Positions 9,099 to 17,984 of a stretch of 64,000 nt of DNA are shown in pieces. A program made the position numbers and the translations under genes. Origin of the DNA: JAIXWP01 sp965247015 (lineage in GTDB: Bacteria > Bacteroidota > Bacteroidia > Flavobacteriales_D > Sanyastnellaceae); NCBI GenBank assembly GCA_965247015.1, contig CBDFGG010000004.1:248001-312000 (forward strand), read 5' to 3'. Position 1 is the stretch's first letter; each line of letters starts with the position of its first letter. The notes beneath the pieces were generated by a model. It saw only the letters and a program-made list of their open reading frames with translations, had not been told where the DNA came from and searched no databases.

Positions 9099-9443
9099 AT
9101 GGCATCAAAAATTTTGGTCGACATCAAGAAGGAGATTTCTCGTCTTGAGTCACAAATTAAGACCTTGGTCGAAGCCGCAAACATGATTGCGGATGTTCAG
9201 ACCGGCCGCGGAAGAAAGACAAAAATTTCTTCTCAAGTCGAGTCGATTGTGAAAAATGCCTCTAAAAAATCTGGTAAAAAAAGTACTGGAAAAAGAGGAC
9301 GTCCAAAAGGAAGCAAAAATGGTCCTGACGCAAAAAAAACAGGCCCAAAAGCTCCAGGAAAAAAAGTAGTTAAAAAAACTACAACAGGAAAAAGAGGTCG
9401 TCCGAAAAAGGCGGCAGCTACTCCGGCAAGCGCTTCTAACTAA
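9099..9443 (+). CDS. Small basic AT-hook DNA-binding protein
   Basis: A 114-residue protein. Residues 1-35 look like an amphipathic helix or short coiled coil (DIKKEISRLESQIKTLVEAA); the rest is Lys/Gly/Pro rich and disordered. Two AT-hook cores are clear, KRGRPKGSK at about 65-73 and KRGRPKKAA at about 98-106, with a weaker GRGRKTK at about 37-43. AT-hooks bind the minor groove of AT-rich DNA, so a nucleoid-associated or architectural role is inferred. The coiled-coil-like start could allow dimer formation. It is monocistronic, with its own -7 box upstream and a strong terminator downstream. No exact family is recognised. Confidence 0.85.
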   Translation: MASKILVDIKKEISRLESQIKTLVEAANMIADVQTGRGRKTKISSQVESIVKNASKKSGKKSTGKRGRPKGSKNGPDAKKTGPKAPGKKVVKKTTTGKRGRPKKAAATPASASN

Positions 9444-9493
9444 ACATAGAAACGACTTGTACTTGAACTAAAATTGAAATCTCTACTCCCAAA

Positions 9494-9530
9494 CGCCTTG
9501 AAAATTTAAAACTTTCAAGGCGTTTTTTAT
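9494..9530 (+). terminator. Rho-independent terminator of the AT-hook gene
   Basis: A perfect 10-bp stem CGCCTTGAAA / TTTCAAGGCG separated by a 9-nt AT loop, followed by TTTTTTAT. Confidence 0.85.
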
Positions 9531-9581
9531 TTTGCATCTTTGCAAAACAATATTTTTTGGTTGAATAGACCAACTCCTACT

Positions 9582-11141
9582 ATGTCAAAAATTTTCCAAC
9601 TTGTTGTTCTTCCAGAACACGCGGCTGATCCAGCTAAAATCATCTCCTATGTTCGTCACCAAGATGGCGCTGTAAAAAAAGATGACACCGTTGTGATTTT
9701 AAAAAAATCAATTGACGCTCGCCAAAAGCAAGTGAAAATGAATCTCAAAGTTGAGATTTTTGGTAAAGACGAAAAGATCCCAGAAAGATTTGTCCCGAAA
9801 GTATATAAGAATGTTTCCGATGCTCCATCAGTAATCGTAGTTGGGGCCGGACCAGCCGGACTCTTCGCTGCGCTTCGACTCATTCAAGAAGGAATCAAGC
9901 CAATAGTCATTGAACGTGGCCTTGATGTTCAAGCGAGAAGAAGAGATTTAGCTGCGCTAAATCGCAAGCATATTGTAAATCCAGAATCGAATTATTGCTT
10001 TGGAGAAGGTGGAGCAGGAACTTATTCTGACGGTAAACTTTATACAAGAAGCACAAAGCGAGGTGATGTGGAGTCTATTCTCGAAACGCTTGTCCAATTT
10101 GGCGCACATGAGAATATTCTGACTGAAGCACATCCTCACATTGGAACAAATAAACTTCCGCACATTATTGCAGCGATGAGAAATGAAATCATTGCCTGCG
10201 GCGGAGAAGTTAAATTTCAACATAAAGTCACCGACTTTATTATTGAAGAAAATGTTTTGAGAGGAGTTATATGCAACGAAGATATCCGCTTAAAAGCTGA
10301 GGCAGTCATATTGGCCACAGGCCATAGCGCCAGAGATATTTTTCAATTACTTCATGATAAAAAAATTCTGATTGAATTTAAACCTTTCGCTCTTGGAGTG
10401 CGCGCTGAGCACCCACAACAAGTAATAGACGCTATTCAATATCATTGCGATGCGCGAGGTGAATTTTTGCCTCCCGCCTCCTACAGTCTAGTGCATCAAG
10501 TGAATGATCGCGGTGTTTACTCCTTTTGTATGTGCCCTGGTGGAATCATTGCGCCTTGTGCTACATCACCAGGCGAAATCGTTACCAATGGATGGTCTCC
10601 AAGCAAAAGAAACAACCCTTGGGCAAACTCTGGAATAGTGGTATCTGTAAATTGGGAGGACATTCCCGAATTCCACCAATTCGGTGCGCTCGCTGGACTC
10701 GAGTTTCAAAAATCTGTTGAACAAAAATGTTGGGAAGCCGGAGGTAAAACACAGACGGCCCCAGCGCAACGAATTTCAGATTTTATCCAAAATAAAAAAT
10801 CAACATCACTCCCTACCTGTTCTTATCATCCAGGAATTGTGAGTGTGAATATGCATGAAGTGTTGCCGAGATTTATTTCTAAAACTCTTCAAGAAGGTTT
10901 TAGTGCTTTTGGAAAAAAAATGAAGGGCTACCTACATCCTGACGCGATCATTGTAGGACCTGAGTCGCGCACATCATCACCGGTTCGCATCCCTCGAAAT
11001 CAAGAAACAATGATGCATCCTGAAATCGAAGGACTATATCCTTGCGGTGAAGGAGCTGGTTTTGCAGGTGGAATCGTGAGTGCTGCTATTGATGGTGAAA
11101 AAATCGCAAAAATGATTGCAGATAAAATTTTAATCCGCTAA
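9582..11141 (+). CDS. FAD-dependent dehydrogenase of the COG2509 type
   Basis: A flavoprotein of about 519 residues. An N-terminal region of about 80 residues (IFQLVVLPEHAADP...) precedes the dinucleotide-binding motif VIVVGAGPAGLFAALRLI and IVIERG. Further family signs are NYCFGEGGAGTYSDGKLYTR, the ATGHSARDIF second FAD contact, and a C-terminal YPCGEGAGFAGGIVSAAIDG. These match the widespread uncharacterised FAD-dependent dehydrogenase family COG2509, whose substrate is not established. The open frame extends 14 codons upstream to a TTG at 9540, but ATG at 9582 (MSKIFQLVV) starts directly at the conserved region and is chosen. The 3' end overlaps the convergent oxidoreductase gene by 12 bp. 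Confidence 0.88.
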   Translation: MSKIFQLVVLPEHAADPAKIISYVRHQDGAVKKDDTVVILKKSIDARQKQVKMNLKVEIFGKDEKIPERFVPKVYKNVSDAPSVIVVGAGPAGLFAALRLIQEGIKPIVIERGLDVQARRRDLAALNRKHIVNPESNYCFGEGGAGTYSDGKLYTRSTKRGDVESILETLVQFGAHENILTEAHPHIGTNKLPHIIAAMRNEIIACGGEVKFQHKVTDFIIEENVLRGVICNEDIRLKAEAVILATGHSARDIFQLLHDKKILIEFKPFALGVRAEHPQQVIDAIQYHCDARGEFLPPASYSLVHQVNDRGVYSFCMCPGGIIAPCATSPGEIVTNGWSPSKRNNPWANSGIVVSVNWEDIPEFHQFGALAGLEFQKSVEQKCWEAGGKTQTAPAQRISDFIQNKKSTSLPTCSYHPGIVSVNMHEVLPRFISKTLQEGFSAFGKKMKGYLHPDAIIVGPESRTSSPVRIPRNQETMMHPEIEGLYPCGEGAGFAGGIVSAAIDGEKIAKMIADKILIR

Positions 11142-12248
11142 TTCACTCAACTCTTTTCCAACTAAAGAGCCGATTGCGACTCCCATACCCCCCATACGCA
11201 CTCCAACATAGATGCGGTTGTTTATTTTTGATATAATGGGCTTTTTTACCTCACCCAAACCTAAGATACCTGACCAACGATATTCGATTTTAATTTGCTC
11301 ATCGGTAATGTAATCGGAGATGAAAGAGCAGATTTTATCCTGAATGAAATTAGTTAATCCAAACTGATCGGTGCTCTCTTCCTGTCTTGCAGTATTTCTA
11401 AAACCACCAATTAATATGCGATCATCAATGGGGCGGAAATAGATATATCCTTCATCTAAATGATACGTCCCCTGTGGAATTGGAAGATTTAGTCTATTCG
11501 TAACCACGACCTGATTTCTTGCCGGATTTACTTCTAGTTCTGGTATTAAATTCTTTGCAAAAGCATTTACACAAATAAAAATCCTTTCCGCTGAAATTTC
11601 AGCTCCTTCTATTATTACAGAAGAGCCATTTTGATTCACTGAGGAAATATTGATTCCATTAAAAAACTCGACTCCAACTGCAAGACATTTTTCCTTGAAG
11701 GATTTGACCATTTTGCCCGTATCAACGCTGCCTTCAAGCTTATTTTTGATGCAAAGAGCAAACTTCTTTTTTCCTGAAAAAAATAAATGATCATTTGATA
11801 ATTGATAGACCTGCTCTCCAATTGATTTTTTTAATAATTCATTTAAAAAATCTAATTTTTCAATGCACTTATCTTTGAGTAAATGATCCTCTTCCCGAAA
11901 CAATTCAGTGCCTCCGCAGGGAATATATCCGATGGCTGGATCTCCAAGAATTTCTCTTAAATAATTTAATCCACGGAATCTCCTTTCGACAAGAGCAAGA
12001 ACCTCGGCCTCGGAAGAATGATTCAAATCACTGAGGAGTTCACTTGGACTGCCAAAGCAAGCAAACCCCGCATTTTTAGTGCTGGCACCTGAGGAGAAAG
12101 GATCTCGGTCTATCACGACTACTCTTCTGTTTGGAAATCGTAGCTTGAGGTGATAGGCCGTAGACATTCCAACAAGTCCGCCGCCCACGACAAGATCTTG
12201 AATACCATCAAAATAGCGCGATTTTTCCCAAAAACTCCAATTGCTCAT
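11130..12248 (-). CDS. FAD-dependent oxidoreductase of the D-amino-acid oxidase (DAO) family
   Basis: About 372 residues. The Rossmann motif DLVVGGGLVGMSTAYHLK is near the N-terminus, followed by VVVIDRDPFSSGASTKNAGFACFG, typical of DAO-family enzymes that oxidise amines or amino acids. The C-terminal domain has YIYFRPIDDRILIGGFR and ends with RIYVGVRMGGMGVAIGSLVGK. The reading frame can be extended to 12284, but the ATG at 12248 (MSNWSFWEK) lies close to the Rossmann fold and is preferred. There is no signal peptide, so it should be cytoplasmic. Its 3' end overlaps the COG2509 gene by 12 bp in convergent orientation. The substrate is unknown. Confidence 0.88.
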   Translation of the reverse strand: MSNWSFWEKSRYFDGIQDLVVGGGLVGMSTAYHLKLRFPNRRVVVIDRDPFSSGASTKNAGFACFGSPSELLSDLNHSSEAEVLALVERRFRGLNYLREILGDPAIGYIPCGGTELFREEDHLLKDKCIEKLDFLNELLKKSIGEQVYQLSNDHLFFSGKKKFALCIKNKLEGSVDTGKMVKSFKEKCLAVGVEFFNGINISSVNQNGSSVIIEGAEISAERIFICVNAFAKNLIPELEVNPARNQVVVTNRLNLPIPQGTYHLDEGYIYFRPIDDRILIGGFRNTARQEESTDQFGLTNFIQDKICSFISDYITDEQIKIEYRWSGILGLGEVKKPIISKINNRIYVGVRMGGMGVAIGSLVGKELSELAD

Positions 12249-12357
12249 TCTGGAAGTATAATTATGAAGCGAACTTAAGTACAATTTTTCCGTATAGTCC
12301 TAGTTAACAGAGAGAAATCTCAGTATATTTACCCTTGCAAGGAAAACACCCAAAGGC

Positions 12358-15300
12358 ATGAAAATCTTTCATCCCATCTTAATTTCTATGGCGTTGATTA
12401 TGACGTCATTGATTGGTCTTTCTCAGGATGAGCTCATCCTGAAAGGGGCGCTAAAAGATGCTGAGACTCTAAAAAAACTAGACGATTGTCAAATCATTGT
12501 ATTCCAAAATGGAACGCAATACGACGTTTTTGATACTGGAAGCAGTGGAAAATATGAATTTCGTCTTCCGCTTGGTTACAACTATGACGTGAAGTACACC
12601 AAGCAAACATATGTCACCAAAATTATTCGTATTGACACCCGCAACATTCCTGAAGAGGATCGTGCTGGTGGCTTTCAATTAGATCTTCCTGGGGTACTTT
12701 TCAAATTTGTTGAGGGCTTCAACCTTGATATCATGAAAGAGCCTGTGGGTAAAGTGTCATTCTCTTCGCAAGAAAACGCTATGGATTTCGACATTCCTTA
12801 TGCAGATCGCATGAGAGAAAAAATCGAGGCTGAGCTTGAACGTGTGGAGAACCTTGCAAGCAAAGCCGATGAAATGAAAGCCCAATTTGATAAGCTGATC
12901 AAAGAGGGTGACCAAAAAATGGGTGAGAAAAAATATCAAGCTGCTATGGAGAAATTCGATGCGGCGAGAAAACTCATCACTACTGAAGCTATTGCAAAAC
13001 AAAAATACGACGAAGCGAAAGCAGCATTTGACGCAGAGCAGGCAGCAGCCGGACTCGAAGCCAAATATCAAAAGCTGCTGAGCGATGGTGATATAGCTAT
13101 TAAGGCAAAGAAATGGGAAGATGCGAAGAAGCTCTTCACTGATGCGAAGAATATGAAGCCCGCCGAGCGATTGCCAAAGGATAAGCTCGATGAAATCTAC
13201 AACCTCATGAAAAATGAGGATGCTATGAAAGAATACGAGGCCATTATCGCTCAGGCTGACACAAAATTCAATTCGAAGGATTACGCCATAGCCATTGAGA
13301 AGTACACTGAAGCATCGAAGTTGATGCCGAATATTATGTACCCCAAAGAGCAAATCAACAAAGCTCAAAAGGAATTGGATGCTATGCTCGCGAACGCTGC
13401 TTTAGAAGCTAATTACACTAGACTCTTAACAGAAGGTGACGCCGCTATTAAATCGCAAAATTGGGAAGAGGCTAAGAAAAAATTCCAAGATGCCAAGGCT
13501 CTAAAACCGAATGAGCAACTTCCAAAAGATAAGTTAGCGGAGATTGCGGAGCTGCAAAAGAATGCTGGCAAGCAAGCTCAATTCGACGCCATAGTCGCAA
13601 TTGCAGACACTAAGTTCAATGCCAAAGATTATCAGATTGCCATTGATAAATACAAAGAGGCTTCTGCTATTTTGCCAAACAACCCTTATCCTAAAGATCA
13701 AATAGCAAAGGCACAAGCAGCAATTGACGCAGCCAACGCTGCAAACTCTGCCCTTGAAGCCAGCTATCAGAAAGCAATCAAAGATGGAGATCTTGCCATC
13801 AAGGATAAAAAGTGGGATGAGGCCAAGGCTAAATTCAATGAGGCCAAGAACTTAAAGCCCTCCGAAAAACTTCCTCAAGAGAAGTTGAATGAAATTACTG
13901 AGTTGATGAAAAATGCTGCAAAGCAAGCAGAGTACGATGCTGCTATTGCTGATGCAGATGCTAAATTCAATGCTAAGGATTACAAAAATGCGATTGAAAA
14001 ATATAAGCAAGCATCCAATATCATTCCGAGTATAGCATATCCAAAAGATCAAATTGGTAAAGCGCAAGCTGCTCTTGATTCAGCTCTTTCCGAAGAAGCA
14101 AAGAAAAAAGCATTGGAGCAACGTTACAGTGATCTCATAAATCTTGGTGCGAAAAATCTTTCTGAAAAGAAATATGATTCTGCTTTGAATAACTACAAAG
14201 ACGCTAAAGATTTAAAGCCAGAAGAACAGTTGCCAAAAGATAAAATTAAAGAGATTGAAGATCTTCTAGCTGAAATCGAACGAAACAAGCAGAAAGCGGA
14301 TCAAGATGCTTTAGCGAACAAAGAAAAAGAAGAACGCGAAAGACAATTCAATACGTTGATCCAAGAAGCTGATAAGCTCTACGCTGAGAAGAGTTGGTTA
14401 GATTCTAAAGCAAAATATCAAGAAGCACTTGCTGTAAAGGATACGCAATATCCTAGAGCCCGCATTGCTTCTATTGAGGAAATCCTCGCTCAAGAATCGA
14501 AATCAAAAGATGATCTAGCCGAAGCGAACCGTTTGAAAGAAGAAGAGCGAAAGCGTAAAGAAGAAGAACAAAGGCTGCAACGCGAAGAACAAGAGAGACT
14601 AGCCGAAGAAGCGAGACAACGTCGTATGGCTGATGAAGAAGCTCGCAGAAAAGCACAAGAAGAAGAACTAGCTAGAAATGCTGCAAATAATAAATCAGGC
14701 TTTAGCAACGGTGCAAACCGAGATAAAGAAGATGAAGTCGAAGCTTATTATAGAGAAGCGCGAGCACTAGAAGATTCTGCGAAATATGCACAGATGAGAG
14801 ATCGTGCAGAGAGCAATCAAAACTTTATAGATAGCCGTATAAAGCGTTCTGAAGACCGCATCGGAGCGCAACGTGAAAACATTGATGCAAAGAAAGAAGG
14901 TCAGATCAATATGAATAGCAAAGGCAATTCATATATCTCCATGAGCACAGCCGAGGCTGAAAAGAAGAAAGAAGAAGATTCAAAAAATAAAAATGATTAT
15001 ATCGATCGTTCAGAAAATAGAATTGAACGCTCAAAAGAAATTGCATCGCAGCAGAAAGAGGCACAGGAAGGAATCGTTCAGAATGACCGTAATAGACAAA
15101 AACTTGTAGCCGAAGTTGAGGATAAAGAAAAAACATACGCAGATAATACTGCTACCTACGAAAGCCGCAGTGGTGCATTGCGCACGGATGCGACAATGGA
15201 GGCAGAACGCCAGAAAGAAAACCAAACGAATATGGCATTCGCTGGTGAAAATGTTAGAAAAGAAAATGAAGCAGAAGCAACAGAGAAAAAAGAAGAAGCA

Positions 15301-15783
15301 TCTACCAAGATGACCGATTTACAATCTGCAGCGGATGTTCGACTAGAAACCACTACATCAAAAATTCAGCAGCAGAAAGAAAGTTCTGAAGATTTGAGCA
15401 ACTCCGATCGCAATAAAACAAACGATGCCATGATGGCCATCAGTGAGAAGAAGCAACAATCAGAAATGCTTCAGATCCAAAAGGAAAATCAGGCCGCTGA
15501 AAATCGTTATGAGAAGAGAAAAGAAATGTTTGATGTAAATACTGGTAGCGATAAAACCAACTCCCCTACTCCTGGTGCAGAAAACATCCCAGAAGGGGTA
15601 ACGGAGAAGTCTTACAAGTTGAACAATCAAATTATCACTGAACGTACCGTGAAGCAAAACGGTAAGGTAAATACATACTTGAAGTCTGTTTCTAAAACGG
15701 GTATCTACTATTTCAAAAATGGTAAGCCTATCACCAAGCAAATGTGGATTCAGGAAACATTGGAGAAAACAGATAACGGATGA
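12358..15783 (+). CDS. Large secreted repeat protein: carboxypeptidase-regulatory-like domain, TPR-like tandem repeats, long coiled coil
   Basis: 1141 residues with a signal peptide (residues 1-22, cleavage after GLSQ). Residues about 25-130 look like a carboxypeptidase-regulatory-like beta domain (KYEFRLPLGYNYDVKYTKQ). Residues about 165-640 carry tandem helical units resembling tetratricopeptide hairpins, for example DGDIAIKAKKWEDAKKLF and ADTKFNSKDYAIAIEKYTEAS, arranged in a longer period of 116-120 residues. Residues about 640-1060 are highly charged, Glu/Lys/Arg-rich and likely long coiled coil. A short globular tail follows (KSYKLNNQIITERTVKQNGK...GIYYFKNGKPITKQMW). Location is inferred to be periplasmic or surface; there is no T9SS sorting domain. 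The stop overlaps the start of aroQ (ATGA). Function is not recognised. Confidence 0.88.
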   Translation: MKIFHPILISMALIMTSLIGLSQDELILKGALKDAETLKKLDDCQIIVFQNGTQYDVFDTGSSGKYEFRLPLGYNYDVKYTKQTYVTKIIRIDTRNIPEEDRAGGFQLDLPGVLFKFVEGFNLDIMKEPVGKVSFSSQENAMDFDIPYADRMREKIEAELERVENLASKADEMKAQFDKLIKEGDQKMGEKKYQAAMEKFDAARKLITTEAIAKQKYDEAKAAFDAEQAAAGLEAKYQKLLSDGDIAIKAKKWEDAKKLFTDAKNMKPAERLPKDKLDEIYNLMKNEDAMKEYEAIIAQADTKFNSKDYAIAIEKYTEASKLMPNIMYPKEQINKAQKELDAMLANAALEANYTRLLTEGDAAIKSQNWEEAKKKFQDAKALKPNEQLPKDKLAEIAELQKNAGKQAQFDAIVAIADTKFNAKDYQIAIDKYKEASAILPNNPYPKDQIAKAQAAIDAANAANSALEASYQKAIKDGDLAIKDKKWDEAKAKFNEAKNLKPSEKLPQEKLNEITELMKNAAKQAEYDAAIADADAKFNAKDYKNAIEKYKQASNIIPSIAYPKDQIGKAQAALDSALSEEAKKKALEQRYSDLINLGAKNLSEKKYDSALNNYKDAKDLKPEEQLPKDKIKEIEDLLAEIERNKQKADQDALANKEKEERERQFNTLIQEADKLYAEKSWLDSKAKYQEALAVKDTQYPRARIASIEEILAQESKSKDDLAEANRLKEEERKRKEEEQRLQREEQERLAEEARQRRMADEEARRKAQEEELARNAANNKSGFSNGANRDKEDEVEAYYREARALEDSAKYAQMRDRAESNQNFIDSRIKRSEDRIGAQRENIDAKKEGQINMNSKGNSYISMSTAEAEKKKEEDSKNKNDYIDRSENRIERSKEIASQQKEAQEGIVQNDRNRQKLVAEVEDKEKTYADNTATYESRSGALRTDATMEAERQKENQTNMAFAGENVRKENEAEATEKKEEASTKMTDLQSAADVRLETTTSKIQQQKESSEDLSNSDRNKTNDAMMAISEKKQQSEMLQIQKENQAAENRYEKRKEMFDVNTGSDKTNSPTPGAENIPEGVTEKSYKLNNQIITERTVKQNGKVNTYLKSVSKTGIYYFKNGKPITKQMWIQETLEKTDNG
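13051..14112 (+). repeat. Three tandem about 117-residue coding repeats, with a partial fourth after them
   Basis: The motif (A/G)LEAxY begins at codons near 13051, 13399 and 13750, with a decayed copy (ALEQRY) at 14110. The conserved leucine codons are 348, 351 and 360 nt apart. Each unit holds two helical hairpins, one ending LP(K/Q)(D/E)KL and the other YPK(D/E)QI. Confidence 0.85.
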
Positions 15784-16208
15784 AAAAAAGAGTGATGATC
15801 ATCAATGGTCCTAATCTAAATCTCATTGGGAAGAGAGAACAGGACATATACGGTGATCAAGATTTCATAACCTTCTTTAGCGCATTAAAACAAAACTTTG
15901 AAGAAGTTCAACTCGAGTATTTTCAAAGCAACGTCGAAGGGGAGTTGATCAACAAACTCCATGAAGTAGGGTTTGCTTTTGATGGTATCATTTTCAACCC
16001 TGGCGGTTATTCACACACAAGTGTTGCGCTTAGAGATGCTGTTTTAGGAATAAAAACTCCAGTGATTGAAGTTCATATTTCAAACCTGCATGCACGCGAG
16101 GAATTCAGACACCAATCATTAACTGCCTTCGGCAGCATCGGTGTCATTAGTGGATTTGGATTATGGTCTTATGAAATGGCCTTACAATTCCTTCTAGACA
16201 ATTTTTGA
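15780..16208 (+). CDS. aroQ: 3-dehydroquinate dehydratase, type II
   Basis: Dehydrates 3-dehydroquinate to 3-dehydroshikimate in the shikimate pathway (third step of chorismate synthesis), in the cytoplasm. 142 residues, the usual size of the dodecameric type II enzyme. Family marks are IINGPNLNLIGKRE with the catalytic arginine and the flexible-loop tyrosine in DIYGD, the FNPGGYSHTSVALRDA substrate-binding stretch, and EVHISNLHAREEFRHQS with the catalytic histidine. Its ATG overlaps the stop of the large repeat protein by 4 bp, so translation is likely coupled. No other shikimate gene lies in the window. Confidence 0.97.
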   Translation: MKKRVMIINGPNLNLIGKREQDIYGDQDFITFFSALKQNFEEVQLEYFQSNVEGELINKLHEVGFAFDGIIFNPGGYSHTSVALRDAVLGIKTPVIEVHISNLHAREEFRHQSLTAFGSIGVISGFGLWSYEMALQFLLDNF

Positions 16209-16210
16209 TC

Positions 16211-16783
16211 TTAAGCTTTTCCGAATTCTTTCATTCCGCTTTCAATAACGCGGATGAGTAATTCAGCATCCTTATCAGAAAGTTGTTTGCCTACTCTAAT
16301 CTTAGTGCCAGAATGGCTAAAACCTACCTTCTCTCCTCCGATGATCCAAAAGCTATCGTCTAGAAAGGCTAAGAAATTACCAGGATCTCTTTTGATGAGC
16401 CCTAGCTTAAAAATACTACTAATCATAAAGGTTTCTGGCAAGGCTCTTTTCCAATAGGCATTCATTATTTCCAACTTGCCTTTAGAAATGCGAATGATTT
16501 CGCGCCCGCCTTTGCGCCACATATATACCTTAATAATTTTTACAAAAAAATAAGCCCAAAGAGAAGAGGCAATAATGAAGAAAATGCGGTCACTCATGAT
16601 GGTCGTTTCAATAGCGTATTTGATAAATACCACTCCACAAAAAGTCCAGGCTAATAACCAAACCACCAACAAAGCCTCTTGCCAGCGCTCTATTTGTTGA
16701 GATATCGTAACAACGATATCTTCTTTTGATCTAACTACTGTAATTCGCTTTCCTATAAATTTAGGAGCACTTGTTCCGCTCAT
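16211..16783 (-). CDS. Membrane protein with two TM helices and a PH-like (bPH) pattern
   Basis: 190 residues. Two adjacent hydrophobic helices at about 33-53 and 62-83 are separated by a short loop. The flanking soluble regions (ITVVRSKEDIVVTIS before, IIRISKGKLEIMNAYWKRALPETFMISSI after) have the strand pattern seen in bacterial PH-like (DUF304-like) membrane proteins. That family call is tentative. The ATG at 16783 overlaps the stop of bshA by 4 bp, so the two are likely translated from one mRNA. No link to bacillithiol chemistry can be read from the sequence. Confidence 0.7.
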   Translation of the reverse strand: MSGTSAPKFIGKRITVVRSKEDIVVTISQQIERWQEALLVVWLLAWTFCGVVFIKYAIETTIMSDRIFFIIASSLWAYFFVKIIKVYMWRKGGREIIRISKGKLEIMNAYWKRALPETFMISSIFKLGLIKRDPGNFLAFLDDSFWIIGGEKVGFSHSGTKIRVGKQLSDKDAELLIRVIESGMKEFGKA

Positions 16784-17919
16784 GCTGTTTCTAAAACTGA
16801 ATTATACAAAGCCTCATACTGAGGAAGAATTTTCTCGATACTGAATTCAATAGCTCTTTCGCGCGCTTTGAGTTTGAACTTCGCCAAACGTGTTTCATCG
16901 CTTAGCAAATACTTCGCATTCTTGGCCATGTCTTCTACATCACCCACATGACTCATCATACCTGTAACTCCGTGTCTATTTACTTCAGGAAGCCCTCCTG
17001 TATTAGTAGAGATAACGGGTACTTCGCAAGCCATCGCTTCCAAAGCAGCGAGTCCGAAACTTTCTGATTCAGAAGGAAGCAAGAAAAGATCGGCCACCGA
17101 AAGAGCTTCGGTTGGATTCTTTACACTTCCAAGGAAAATAACATCGTCGCAAATTTTTAATTCTCTACAAAGAGCCTCTGCTTTTGTACGGTCTGGTCCA
17201 TCGCCTACAAACAGCAGCTTTGCAGGCATCTCTGCACGCACGCGTGCAAATATCTCCACCACATCCAGCACTCGTTTTACCGGTCTGAAATTAGAAATGT
17301 GCACAAGGATTTTTTCCCCATTAGGTGCATACTCTTTTCTAGTTTCTTCTTTATTCGGAAAATCTAGCTTCTCGATATTGATAAAGTTTGGTATAACTTC
17401 AATCTCTCTATTAATTCCGAACAACTTGTAAGTGTCCAATCTCAAACTTTGAGAAACCGCAGTAACGGCATCGCTTTTATTGATTGCAAAAGAAATTACA
17501 GGCTCAAAGGAAGCATCCTTACCTAATAGCGTAATATCCGTGCCGTGAAGGGTAGTGATGACTGGAAGATTAATTCCTTCGTCGGCCAACACCTGCTTAG
17601 CTGTGATGGCTGCTGAAGCATGCGGAATAGCGTAGTGTACATGAAGCAGATCGAGCTTTTCATATTTCACCACATCCACCATTTTACTCGCTAATACAAG
17701 TTCGTATGGAGGATACAAGAACAATGGATAGTCGCTCACGTTTACTTCGTGATAGCGAATATTCTTCTTCATTGCGCCTAAACGTACTGGTTGACTATAT
17801 GTAATGAAATGAATCTCGTGACCTTTTTCCGCAAGAGCCTTTCCTAGCTCAGTAGCTACTACTCCACTTCCACCGTAGGTGGGATATCCTACTATTCCAA
17901 TTTTTAATTTCTGCGACAT
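16780..17919 (-). CDS. bshA: N-acetyl-alpha-D-glucosaminyl L-malate synthase BshA
   Basis: First enzyme of bacillithiol synthesis: transfers GlcNAc from UDP-GlcNAc to L-malate. 379 residues, GT4 glycosyltransferase fold. Family signs are the N-terminal KIGIVGYPTYGGSGVVATELG, FLYPPYELVLASK, HVHYAIPHASAA, TTLHGTDITLLG, the mid-protein VIPNFIN and HISNFRPVKR, and the donor-binding LLPSESESFGLAALEAMACEVPVI. The proline-tyrosine rich start separates BshA from other GT4 proteins. It is a cytoplasmic enzyme. bshB and bshC are not in the window. The gene downstream (PH-like membrane protein) overlaps it by 4 bp. Confidence 0.95.
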   Translation of the reverse strand: MSQKLKIGIVGYPTYGGSGVVATELGKALAEKGHEIHFITYSQPVRLGAMKKNIRYHEVNVSDYPLFLYPPYELVLASKMVDVVKYEKLDLLHVHYAIPHASAAITAKQVLADEGINLPVITTLHGTDITLLGKDASFEPVISFAINKSDAVTAVSQSLRLDTYKLFGINREIEVIPNFINIEKLDFPNKEETRKEYAPNGEKILVHISNFRPVKRVLDVVEIFARVRAEMPAKLLFVGDGPDRTKAEALCRELKICDDVIFLGSVKNPTEALSVADLFLLPSESESFGLAALEAMACEVPVISTNTGGLPEVNRHGVTGMMSHVGDVEDMAKNAKYLLSDETRLAKFKLKARERAIEFSIEKILPQYEALYNSVLETA

Positions 17920-17984
17920 GAACTATAAATAGGCAACGAAGGTCGGAAGTTCACGGCTAGAATAAAAGAAAACAATTACTAATT

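Noticed and set aside
9535..9542. CATCTTTG as promoter of the COG2509 gene
   Set aside because: Only seven of eight positions match and it overlaps the preceding terminator region; plausible (TTTC lies 18 bp upstream) but not strong enough to list.
12757..13368. 203-codon open frame on the minus strand
   Set aside because: It is the antisense of the Lys/Glu/Ala-rich tandem repeats, which keep stop codons out of the opposite strand. Its composition (Phe, Leu, Ile, Cys rich) is what reverse-read repeats give.
13051..14112. CRISPR array or DNA satellite
   Set aside because: The repeats are in frame, about 350 nt long and divergent at the DNA level; they are protein repeats.
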